NCBI GenBank assembly: GCA_003249955.1
Contig: QKHS01000012.1
Span: 1-64,000, forward strand
Origin: Bacteroidales bacterium
GTDB taxonomy: Bacteria > Bacteroidota > Bacteroidia > Bacteroidales > ML635J-15
Length of the DNA stretch: 64,000 bases
Direction: 5' to 3'
The notes beneath the pieces were generated by a model. The model saw nothing but the letters and a program-made list of their open reading frames with translations. It had not been told where the DNA came from and made no database searches. This document shows, in pieces, positions 1 to 7,836 of this stretch; the first letter of the stretch is position 1, and each line of letters starts with the position of its first letter. The position numbers were made by a program, and so were the translations under genes.

Positions 1-1076
1 CTGTTATATCTATAATATGCAGCACATGACCCTTCATGAGAAACCATGCAGGCCCCGACCGGATCGCTTGGAGTGCAGGCTTTTGCAAATAATTTACAGT
101 CTTTGGGTTTTTTAAGTCCTTTTAAAATCTCGCCGCATATGCATCCTTTGTCTTCTCTTGTTTCTTCCACTTCAACATTAATGTTTGCTTCGGCATCAAA
201 AGATCTATATTTTTCTCTGACTTTTAGTCCGCTTTCAGGAATAACTCCCAGGCCGCGCCACCAATCAGGACCTAATTCAAATACTTCGTTCATACTTTTT
301 TGAGCAAGTAAATTACCTTCCGGCTTTACTGCCCGTGTGTATTGAATTTCAACCTTCGGATTATTTTCTTCAACCTGTTTTACCAGCATATAAATTGTAT
401 GCAGCAAATCAACAGGCTCGAACCCGGATATTACGCAAGCTAATCCGAATTTTGAAGGAATATCTTTGTAAATTGCAGAACCGGTTATTACGCTTACATG
501 GCCGGGAGCAATATATCCGTCAATTTTTACACCTTCGTCAATAAGGGCTTCCATTGCCGGTGGCATTATTTTATGCGAACTGAATAAAAAGAAATTGTTT
601 ATGTTTTGTTCATAAGCTTTAATTATTCCCAGAGCACTTGCAGGAGCAGTTGTTTCAAAGCCAATACCTAAAAATATAACTTTTTTAGCCGGATTTTCTT
701 TTGCAATTTTAAGAGCATCCAGAACAGAATAAACAATTTTAACATTTGCACCATTGGCTTTTTCTTTATCCAGACTTGACGTAGAACCCGGAACTCTGAT
801 TAAATCGCCATAAGTTGTTATAATAACATCATCGAGTCTTGAAAAGGCAATAGCTTTGTCTATATACTCCCGCGAAGATACACAAACAGGGCAGCCCGGG
901 CCTGATAATAATTCGATAGTAGGAGGTAAGAGGCTTGGAATTCCGAATTTTTGAATTGCCATTGTATGGCCTCCGCAAACTTCCATAAAAGAAACATTCT
1001 TTTTGGAGATTTTTTTTATTTCATTTACTATTTTCAGGACAAGTTCTTTGTCCCGGTATTCGTCTATGTACTTCAT
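1..1076 (-). CDS. hypD: HypD, [NiFe]-hydrogenase maturation protein (3' end cut by window edge)
   Basis: HypD is the iron-sulfur scaffold that works with HypC to assemble the Fe(CN)2CO group of NiFe-hydrogenases in the cytoplasm. The open frame was translated by hand because it runs off the window and is absent from the ORF track. It starts with MKYIDEYRDKELVLKI and carries the family's cysteine motifs MEVCGGHTMAI, SGPGCPVCV, a CICGEILKG cluster and the C-terminal GACMVSHEGSCAAYY block. About 358 codons are present and the family is about 360-375 residues, so only the last few residues are missing. The ATG overlaps the TGA stop of the upstream KilA-N gene as ATGA, which suggests translational coupling. 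Confidence 0.95.
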   Translation of the reverse strand, partial: MKYIDEYRDKELVLKIVNEIKKISKKNVSFMEVCGGHTMAIQKFGIPSLLPPTIELLSGPGCPVCVSSREYIDKAIAFSRLDDVIITTYGDLIRVPGSTSSLDKEKANGANVKIVYSVLDALKIAKENPAKKVIFLGIGFETTAPASALGIIKAYEQNINNFFLFSSHKIMPPAMEALIDEGVKIDGYIAPGHVSVITGSAIYKDIPSKFGLACVISGFEPVDLLHTIYMLVKQVEENNPKVEIQYTRAVKPEGNLLAQKSMNEVFELGPDWWRGLGVIPESGLKVREKYRSFDAEANINVEVEETREDKGCICGEILKGLKKPKDCKLFAKACTPSDPVGACMVSHEGSCAAYYRYN

Positions 1077-1888
1077 TTTAACCTTTTTAAATCGTGTTTT
1101 AGTAAAGACTGCATTTGAGTAATTGCAATTTTATTTAACTGAATTAATCGTTCCGGTAGCAGAAGTCCCTGATGTATCATTACAGCATTAATACTTTCCA
1201 TATTTGACAAAACGACTAATTGTTCAATACTAGCATAATCACGTAAATTTCCTGATTTTTCAGGATTTTCGGTTTTCCACTGTTGTGATGTTTTTCCAAA
1301 TAATGCTACATTTAGCATGTCTGCTTCGTTGGCGTAAACAAAATTTACCTGTTTTTTTGACAATTGAACAGGAATCAGATTTTCTTTTATGGCATCGGTA
1401 TGAATATGATAATTTATTTTTGAAAGAGTGCGTTGCAGATCCCAGTCTAATTGTAGTCTATCGTTTTCGTCAACCTTAAGTCGTTGGTATTCTTTTACCA
1501 AAAGTAACTGAAACTTAGGACTTATCCACATCCCGAATTGAAAGGCAATGTCCTTATGAGCATAAGTTCCGCCATATCTTCCGGCTTTGGCAGTAATGCC
1601 TGTTGCTTGAGTTCTTTCCATCCATTGTTTTACAGACAAAACAAAATTATTACTCCCTGCGGCATTTTTAATTGTACCGAATTCGGTATAATTAAAATCG
1701 GGATTATACAGAGCTTCCCATTCCCCAATATATTCAATGGTGCTTTTCAAACTGAGCCACTTTATGATTATAGCTTCCTGCATCTGGCTTTTGGCCATAT
1801 CTGTCAAAGAAATATAATCGTCGTGATTTTGAGAAATAATTGCAATCTCGTTACCATCAATTTTTATTTTTGTGTTTTTTGCCATCAT
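1073..1888 (-). CDS. KilA-N domain-containing protein
   Basis: A 271-residue protein of the KilA-N family, which are DNA-binding-type domains common in phages and scattered through Bacteroidota chromosomes. Motifs seen include DYISLTDMAKSQ near the N-terminus, IKWLSLKSTIEYIGEWEALYN, GRYGGTYAHKDIAFQFGMWI and LLLVKEYQRLK, the typical KilA-N order. The C-terminal half holds a helical region of unknown role. Two in-frame ATGs lie at the start (MM). It sits between hypC and hypD, where a Hyp operon normally has no such gene, and its stop overlaps the hypD start. A phage or mobile origin is likely from the family. Its function in this host is unknown. Confidence 0.85.
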   Translation of the reverse strand: MMAKNTKIKIDGNEIAIISQNHDDYISLTDMAKSQMQEAIIIKWLSLKSTIEYIGEWEALYNPDFNYTEFGTIKNAAGSNNFVLSVKQWMERTQATGITAKAGRYGGTYAHKDIAFQFGMWISPKFQLLLVKEYQRLKVDENDRLQLDWDLQRTLSKINYHIHTDAIKENLIPVQLSKKQVNFVYANEADMLNVALFGKTSQQWKTENPEKSGNLRDYASIEQLVVLSNMESINAVMIHQGLLLPERLIQLNKIAITQMQSLLKHDLKRLK

Positions 1889-2081
1889 TTCGCTACTAGT
1901 TAAAAATTTTCATTGTATTCGTGTAAAAATACTTGCATGGTTTTCAAACCAATATTTAAATTATCTAAATACCTAGGTGCTCCAATCCATAAACAATGAA
2001 ATCTGTTGCCATTTAACATTTATGATTTTGCTTTTTGCCATATTGAAACCAAGTCTCGATCCGTCCCGTCCGGAGTTAATT

Positions 2082-2345
2082 TTACACAATTCTCTCTCCG
2101 GTCTCTTTTTCCTCTTCGTCGAGCTTAATGTTTAATTCTTCGAATTCTTCGAAAACTTTAAGGGATTCAAGGGCATCTTCTTCGCTGAGTTTTTCAATTG
2201 CCAATCCGGTGTGCAATAAAATATAATCTCCGACTTTTACGTCTTCGACCATTTCCAGATTTGCTTCATATTCAGCGCCACCAACTGAAACTATAGCGGT
2301 ATTATCGCTAATGCTGATTACTTTTGCAGGGATACTTAAACACAT
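2082..2345 (-). CDS. hypC: HypC/HybG-family hydrogenase maturation chaperone
   Basis: A small 87-residue chaperone that binds HypD and the hydrogenase large-subunit precursor while the Fe(CN)2CO centre is made. It begins with the invariant MCLSIPAKV, in which Cys2 is the iron-binding residue, followed by the OB-fold-like VGDYILLHTGLAIEKL segment. The acidic C-terminal tail is slightly longer than usual. It lies 12 bases downstream of hypF on the same strand, so it is almost certainly co-transcribed. About 190 bases then separate it from the KilA-N gene. Confidence 0.95.
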   Translation of the reverse strand: MCLSIPAKVISISDNTAIVSVGGAEYEANLEMVEDVKVGDYILLHTGLAIEKLSEEDALESLKVFEEFEELNIKLDEEEKETGERIV

Positions 2346-2357
2346 ATTATTCTTAGT

Positions 2358-4628
2358 TTATTTGTTGTTTAATTGTCTTCTTTTTGCTGCTATTGCCAAT
2401 TGCCCTAAAGCAATTCCGGCATCGTTTGCAGGCGTTTTTTTATGGCTGAAAACTTCAAAGCCGTTTTGCTCAAGTAAAATTTCCACTTTACCTAAAACGT
2501 AGGCATTCTGAAAGCTACCTCCCGATAATACCACTTTATTGATATTTTTTTGAGCTCTGATTCTTTCAGCCACAGCAAAAATACAATAAATAACGGTATT
2601 GTGAAATTTGGCAGATATTTCAGATACCGCGGTTCCGTTTTGCAAGTCAGCGACTATGCCACGGAACGTGTTGTCAAATGAAATTGTTTTATCAATTCCG
2701 ATATCATATTTTTCAGTAATATTTTCTGCTATTGCTGCTTCCAGCCTCATTGGAGCCTCGGCATGAAAATTTGAAACCGGACATATGTTTGTTATTGCTG
2801 ATACTGCATCGAACAGTCTGCCTGCACTTGAGCTTTCCGGGCAATTGATATTTTTGTCAATTGCAGTTATTATTATTTCAAGTTTGTTTTCGGGAATGCT
2901 TTTCAGAAAAGCCAGATCAAATTCCCGGAATTGATTGCCGAAAATTTTATAAAGATATGAAACTGCTGTTCTCCATGGTTCTTCTGTTACTTTGTCGCCA
3001 CCTGGCAACGGAATGTAATCAAAGTGCGAAAATCTTTCAAAATCGTTAAGGTCATTGACAAAGAATTCGCCTCCCCATATTTTGTTGTCTGTTCCCAAAC
3101 CGGTTCCGTCCATTGCAATACCGATTACTTTTTCGTCAAGTCCATGTTCTGCCATACACGATGCTATATGCGCATGGTGATGTTGAACGGCAACAGATTC
3201 TATTCCTGTTTCGAGAGCATATTTTGTGGAAAAATATTCGGGGTGCAAATCATGAACTATTAAATCTGTGTTTAAACGGAACAGCTTTTTAAATCTGTCA
3301 ATTGATTCGGTGTAAAATTCGTAGGTTTTGTAGTTTTTAATATCTCCGATATGCTGACTTAGAATTGCCTGATTTTTTTTGCCTATGCAGAAGCAATTAA
3401 CCAACTCTGCTCCGGCGGCAAAAATTCCCTCTACATTTATTTGTAATTCAACAGGGTTTGGAGTGTAGCCTCTGGATCTTCTTATCAGTCTTTCGGTTCC
3501 GTTTATATTTATTTCTACTGAATCGTCTGCCCGGTTGTAAATATCGCGGTTATAAGTCAGTAAGGCATCTGAGAGCGGCAAAAGTTTTTCTTCAGCTTCT
3601 TCGTTTGAAATTATTATCGGTTCATCTGAAACGTTTCCGCTTGTCAGTACTATTGCATCTGTTTTCAGATTTTCGAACAGCATATAATGTACCGGCATAT
3701 AGGGAAGCATAATTCCTGTTCTGTCGAAACCTGAACAGACTCCGGGCGCAAGATTAAGTTTTGTCTTGAGTAAAACAATCGGTCTTCTCCACGATTTTAA
3801 AGCAATTTCTTCGGATTCGTTTAAAAAGGCATATCTTTTTGCTGCTTCAATATCGGGAACCATTACTGCAAAAGGTTTCATTTCCCGGTCTTTGGCAATT
3901 CGCATGTTTTTTACCGCTTCATCATTTAAAGCATCGCAAGCCATGAAAAAACCACCCAGTCCTTTTATCGAAACAATTTTGCCATCGTCAATTAGTTGCC
4001 GTGTTATATTTATAATCTGAGAAAAATTATCAATTTTTCTGTCTTTTAAAATGAGCTGGTATTCCGGTCCGCAATCGGAACAGGCCACAGGTTGCGCATG
4101 AAATCGCCTGTCCATTATGTTGGTATATTCCTTTTCGCATTTGTCGCACATTTTAAAGGGTTCCATCGTGGTTTTTTGTCTATCGTAAGGCAGATCTTTT
4201 ATGATTGTAAACCGCGGGCCACAGTTAGTGCAGTTTGTAAAGGGGTAATCAATTCTGTTTTTCTGTGTTTTTATGTCATGTAAACAATCATCACAAACTG
4301 CAATATCAGGCGATATTTCTGTAACATCCTGTGATACACTTTCACTTTTTTTGATAAAAAAACTGCTGAAGTTTTCCGGCTCGGAATCTTCGGTATGAAT
4401 TGATGAAATTGATGATGCCAGTGGTGCAGAATCTCTCAGGGTATAAAGAAATTGGTTAATGTTTTCATCGGGACCTTCAATAACGATAAATACTCCGTCA
4501 TTTCTGTTTTCGACCCAGCCGTGCAAAGAATACTTAAGGGCGTGTTTGTAAATAAACGGACGAAAACCAACTCCCTGAACCAATCCTGTTATTTTAATTT
4601 TCTTTGCAATAATTGACATTTGTTGCAT
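2358..4628 (-). CDS. hypF: HypF carbamoyltransferase
   Basis: HypF makes the cyanide ligands of NiFe-hydrogenases from carbamoyl phosphate and passes the carbamoyl group to HypE. At 756 residues it has the full family length. The order is an N-terminal acylphosphatase domain (GLVQGVGFRPFIYKHAL, about residues 14-30), paired zinc-finger motifs (CDDCLHDI, CTNCGPRF, CDKCEKEY, CSDCGPEY), a YrdC-like domain with LTSGNVSDEPI, and the C-terminal Kae1-like domain with the metal-binding HHHAHIASCMAEHG. Two starts are possible. The track start (MQQMSIIAKK) lies only about 14 bases from a good -7 box, and the ATG three codons later (4619) is an alternative. Confidence 0.95.
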   Translation of the reverse strand: MQQMSIIAKKIKITGLVQGVGFRPFIYKHALKYSLHGWVENRNDGVFIVIEGPDENINQFLYTLRDSAPLASSISSIHTEDSEPENFSSFFIKKSESVSQDVTEISPDIAVCDDCLHDIKTQKNRIDYPFTNCTNCGPRFTIIKDLPYDRQKTTMEPFKMCDKCEKEYTNIMDRRFHAQPVACSDCGPEYQLILKDRKIDNFSQIINITRQLIDDGKIVSIKGLGGFFMACDALNDEAVKNMRIAKDREMKPFAVMVPDIEAAKRYAFLNESEEIALKSWRRPIVLLKTKLNLAPGVCSGFDRTGIMLPYMPVHYMLFENLKTDAIVLTSGNVSDEPIIISNEEAEEKLLPLSDALLTYNRDIYNRADDSVEININGTERLIRRSRGYTPNPVELQINVEGIFAAGAELVNCFCIGKKNQAILSQHIGDIKNYKTYEFYTESIDRFKKLFRLNTDLIVHDLHPEYFSTKYALETGIESVAVQHHHAHIASCMAEHGLDEKVIGIAMDGTGLGTDNKIWGGEFFVNDLNDFERFSHFDYIPLPGGDKVTEEPWRTAVSYLYKIFGNQFREFDLAFLKSIPENKLEIIITAIDKNINCPESSSAGRLFDAVSAITNICPVSNFHAEAPMRLEAAIAENITEKYDIGIDKTISFDNTFRGIVADLQNGTAVSEISAKFHNTVIYCIFAVAERIRAQKNINKVVLSGGSFQNAYVLGKVEILLEQNGFEVFSHKKTPANDAGIALGQLAIAAKRRQLNNK

Positions 4629-4641
4629 TTAAAATTGAATG

Positions 4642-4649
4642 CAAATGTA
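4642..4649 (-). promoter_or_regulatory. Probable -7 box of the hypF-hypC promoter
   Basis: On the minus strand this reads TACATTTG, a match to the Bacteroidota -7 consensus TAnnTTTG, just upstream of hypF in the 75-base gap after selD. No clear TTTG -33 element is seen at 19 bases. It suggests that the hyp genes can be transcribed apart from the selenium genes. Confidence 0.45.
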
Positions 4650-4703
4650 GAAAAATTGTCTGATAAAAACCTGAAACAGCTTAATAGTTTGTTGTTTGCA
4701 GAT

Positions 4704-5744
4704 TTATTTTGTAAAAATCAGGGATTTTTCAGTCTTCTCTGTAACTCTGCCGATTATTGAAGAGTACACATAGCCTGCATCTTTAAGTTCGTGAAGAATA
4801 TTATCCACATCTTCCTTTTTGCAGCACATCAGTAATCCGCCTGAAGTTTGAGCGTCTGTCATAAGCATTTTAAGCTCTACATCGTCATAATTGCCGGTAT
4901 CTGCATACGGTTTGATGTATTCAAGATTCCTGAAGCATGCTCCGGGCAGGCAACCAAGTTTTGCCAGGTTGTAAGCTCCGTCAAAAAGCGGCACTTTGTC
5001 AGGATAAATTTTTATGCTCACATTGCTTGCCTGTGCTAATTTTAATGCATGGCCTGCCAATCCGAAACCGGTAATGTCAGTAGCACATTTTATATTGTAT
5101 TTCTGCATGATTTCGGAGCCTTTATTGTTTAGCTGTTTCATGCTTTCGAGAACTTCCTGATGTTTTTTGCCATCAATTTCCCCGATACGTTTTCCGGCCA
5201 TTATTATTCCGGCTCCTATTCTTTTTGTCAGAACCAGTATATCTCCGGGAACGGCGGCAGAGTTTGTTATTATTTTATCGGGATGAACGGTTCCGGTAAC
5301 TGCAAGTCCATACTTTGGGGTGTCATCAACAATTGTATGTCCACCCATCATGATGCCACCGGCTTCTTTTAATTTGTCTATTCCGCCATGCAATATTTCA
5401 CGTAACACTTCCAGTGGTATGTTTGCCGGAAATGCAACTATATTTAATGCTGTCAGGACTTTTCCTCCCATGGCAAAAACATCACTTAAAGCGTTGGCAG
5501 CCGCAATTTGTCCGAATTCGTACGGGTCAGAACATACTGGCGGGAAAAAATCTGTTGTCTGAATTAACGCGAGATCATCATTTATTTTAAAAACGCCGGC
5601 ATCATCATGTGTATTTATATCAACCAAAAGATTTGGATGCTGCGTTGACGGTAAACCTGCCAATGCTTCACTTAACTGCTGTGCCGGTAGTTTAGCCGAG
5701 CAGCCTCCATATTCTATCGTGCTTAATAAATCAAATTTACTCAT
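4704..5744 (-). CDS. selD: Selenophosphate synthetase SelD (cysteine form)
   Basis: SelD makes monoselenophosphate from selenide and ATP, the selenium donor for SelA. The protein has 346 residues. The N-terminal YGGCSAKLP places Cys15 and Lys18 at the catalytic Cys/Sec and Lys positions, so this is the cysteine version and no recoding is needed. Other family features are TTDFFPPVCSDPYEFGQIAAANALSDV, with ATP- and metal-binding aspartates, and TDITGFGLAGH. It is the last gene of the selenium cluster, one base from the DUF3343 gene and 75 bases ahead of hypF. Confidence 0.95.
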   Translation of the reverse strand: MSKFDLLSTIEYGGCSAKLPAQQLSEALAGLPSTQHPNLLVDINTHDDAGVFKINDDLALIQTTDFFPPVCSDPYEFGQIAAANALSDVFAMGGKVLTALNIVAFPANIPLEVLREILHGGIDKLKEAGGIMMGGHTIVDDTPKYGLAVTGTVHPDKIITNSAAVPGDILVLTKRIGAGIIMAGKRIGEIDGKKHQEVLESMKQLNNKGSEIMQKYNIKCATDITGFGLAGHALKLAQASNVSIKIYPDKVPLFDGAYNLAKLGCLPGACFRNLEYIKPYADTGNYDDVELKMLMTDAQTSGGLLMCCKKEDVDNILHELKDAGYVYSSIIGRVTEKTEKSLIFTK

Positions 5745-5745
5745 T

Positions 5746-5970
5746 TCAAATTATTTCATTTATTGTAAAAACAAATTCATTCTCTTCCAGAATTTCTCTG
5801 ATTACTTTAATCTCCGCATCTTCGCAATTTGTCCTGATTGACATTCCGCAGTCGCTTGATATGTTTTTAGGGGTAGGGATTATATCTAATTTAAAGCCTG
5901 CCTTTAATAAGAGCTTTTCTGCTTTTAAAACATGGTGAATTGACTGGAATGTAAGAACTTTGGTTTGCAT
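5746..5970 (-). CDS. DUF3343 family protein, selenium-cluster small protein
   Basis: A 74-residue protein of the DUF3343 type. These small proteins regularly sit beside yedF and selD in selenium-using bacteria and are suspected to bind or carry selenium or sulfur. That role is unproven. Visible features are HHVLKAEKLLLKAGF near the start and a short Cys pair, CGMSIRTNCED, in the middle. It is tightly linked to selD (one-base gap) and follows yedF by 95 bases. Confidence 0.8.
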   Translation of the reverse strand: MQTKVLTFQSIHHVLKAEKLLLKAGFKLDIIPTPKNISSDCGMSIRTNCEDAEIKVIREILEENEFVFTINEII

Positions 5971-6065
5971 TGTTTTTGTTTAATTTCTGTTTATTTTACT
6001 CTTTTTTGTTCAACGAAGAGCTCCGAAGTCGGACGTTGGAAACTTAGTATTGCTTATTTTTTTCT

Positions 6066-6674
6066 TTATGGGACAATAACCTTAGAGGCTTTGGTTAAAC
6101 TTTCTAGGATATCGTACATGTTTGAAATATGTCCGGCTCCCAGTTGATCTTTTTTGTTGTAATAATCAAGACAGGTTCCGCACACAAGAATTTCTATTCC
6201 GTAACTTTCGAGTTTTTTTAGCGATTCCAGAACTGAAGAATCTTTTAAACTCAGAAAAATACCGGAATTAAGAAAAATAATTTTATCCGGTTTGTTTTCT
6301 ATATCCGGCAAAGTATTTATAAAACCTCTGATAAGAATTTCACCAAGTTCTTCGGCTCCTTCGCCAAGGCGGTTACTTTTTATCATAATAACATAGCCGG
6401 AAATACTTTTATCAGGGATCGCGCAAAAATCTTCAGCTTTTGCATTATCAGGGATTATTCCTGTTTTGTTAACATGTATGGTCATGTCTTTACCTTGCTT
6501 TTCAACACTGAATTGCATTTTATATTCATTCAAAAAATGGCTTACATTACTTAACGAAGTTTCATTGTCAAGCAGAATGTCCATTGACTCGTTTTCCTGT
6601 AGTTCAGTAAGAGCCTTTTTGGTCATAATAAGCGGGACAGGGCAGAGCTTCCCTTTTGCATCAACAGTTTTCAT
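6066..6674 (-). CDS. yedF: YedF, selenium metabolism protein (TusA-like plus DsrE-like)
   Basis: A 202-residue two-domain protein. The N-terminal TusA/SirA-like domain carries the CPxP motif (KLCPVPLIMTKKAL, Cys11), and the C-terminal DsrE-like domain contains LVCGTCLDYYNKK. This fusion is the 'selenium metabolism protein YedF' family, which co-occurs with selD and is thought to pass persulfide or perselenide. It lies between the cysteine desulfurase (13 bases upstream on the minus strand) and the DUF3343 gene, an order that supports a selenium-delivery chain from desulfurase to SelD. The biochemical role is inferred from family and context. Confidence 0.9.
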   Translation of the reverse strand: MKTVDAKGKLCPVPLIMTKKALTELQENESMDILLDNETSLSNVSHFLNEYKMQFSVEKQGKDMTIHVNKTGIIPDNAKAEDFCAIPDKSISGYVIMIKSNRLGEGAEELGEILIRGFINTLPDIENKPDKIIFLNSGIFLSLKDSSVLESLKKLESYGIEILVCGTCLDYYNKKDQLGAGHISNMYDILESLTKASKVIVP

Positions 6675-6687
6675 TTTGTTTTATTAT

Positions 6688-7836
6688 TTAATTCTTTATT
6701 AAAATTTTCTTTATCGCTTCTACAGTGTAGTCAATTTCTTCTTTGGTATTAAAGTATCCGGGGCTAAACCTTAATGTGCCTTGCGGGAATGTTCCGAGTG
6801 TTTTGTGTCCCAGCGGACTACACATTAACCCGGCACGTGTCATTATGCCAAACTCGCTGTCCAGCATCCCGGCAAACTTATCGGGGGGAAATACACTGCT
6901 TGTGACAGAAATAACCGGTAAAACATTTTTTTCTTTTCCCGGACCATGTACTGTAAGTTCTTCAATTTGTGATAAGCCATCAAAAAAATATCGTGTTATT
7001 TCCTGTGAATGTTTAACGAGATTTTCCTGCCCTTTGTTTAGAATAAACTCAACACCTGCTTTTAAACCTGTTATACCAACAGTATTGGGAGTTCCTGCCT
7101 CAAGTTTGTCGGGATAGAAATCGGGGTGGGTTTCTGATTCTGATTTGCTACCGGAGCCTCCATGAATAAGGCTGTCGATTTCTATATGTTTACCGATAAC
7201 CAAACCTCCCGTTCCCGACGGGCCATATAATTTTTTGTGCCCGGTAAAGCTCAGGATATCTATATTCTGAGCCTGAACATCTATAGGTAAAAAGCCTGCT
7301 GTTTGTGCGGCATCAACAAGGTAAATTACTCCGCGCGATTTACACAAAGCTCCTATTTCTGCAATTGGCATAACTGTTCCTATAATGTTCGATCCGTGTA
7401 TAGTTGAGACAATTCTGGTGTTAGGACGAAAACAGCTTTTTAGTAAGTCCATATCTATTTTACCGTTTTTGTCACACGGAATAATGCTTAGTTCAATAAT
7501 TCCCAGCGATTCAAGATATCTCAACGGACGTATTGTCGAATTATGCTCCATGTGAGAGATTATCACATGGTCTCCTTTTTTAAGAATTCCTTTAAATGCC
7601 GTATTTATAGCATTAGTGGCATTGGAGGAAAAAATTACTTTCTCCGAAGTTTCGGCATTAAATAACTGTGCGAGTAATTCGCGTGCCTCGAAAACAATCC
7701 TTGCAGCTTTAAGAGCCATTGCATGTCCTGATCTACCCGGACTCGCACCGTAATCGTTTAAATATTCACTGATTGATTCAACAACTGTTTTAGGTTTTGG
7801 CCAGCTTGTGGCGGTGTTATCAAGATAAACCTGCAT
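6688..7836 (-). CDS. Class V aminotransferase / cysteine desulfurase (selenium donor)
   Basis: A PLP-dependent enzyme of 382 residues in the CsdA/SufS-like group. It begins YLDNTATSWPKP. It has HMEHNSTIRPL, the aspartate in YLVDAAQTAG, and the Schiff-base lysine region SFTGHKKLYGPSGTG (Lys201 or Lys202). A likely catalytic cysteine lies in RAGLMCSPLGHK. In selenium clusters such enzymes are thought to release selenium or sulfur from (seleno)cysteine for SelD. Its start overlaps the 3' end of selB by 17 bases, which implies one transcript with the selenium genes. Confidence 0.88.
   Translation of the reverse strand: MQVYLDNTATSWPKPKTVVESISEYLNDYGASPGRSGHAMALKAARIVFEARELLAQLFNAETSEKVIFSSNATNAINTAFKGILKKGDHVIISHMEHNSTIRPLRYLESLGIIELSIIPCDKNGKIDMDLLKSCFRPNTRIVSTIHGSNIIGTVMPIAEIGALCKSRGVIYLVDAAQTAGFLPIDVQAQNIDILSFTGHKKLYGPSGTGGLVIGKHIEIDSLIHGGSGSKSESETHPDFYPDKLEAGTPNTVGITGLKAGVEFILNKGQENLVKHSQEITRYFFDGLSQIEELTVHGPGKEKNVLPVISVTSSVFPPDKFAGMLDSEFGIMTRAGLMCSPLGHKTLGTFPQGTLRFSPGYFNTKEEIDYTVEAIKKILIKN

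Noticed and set aside
4704-5744. SelD as a selenoprotein
   Set aside because: The catalytic position is TGC-type cysteine (YGGCSAK) and the frame has no internal TGA.
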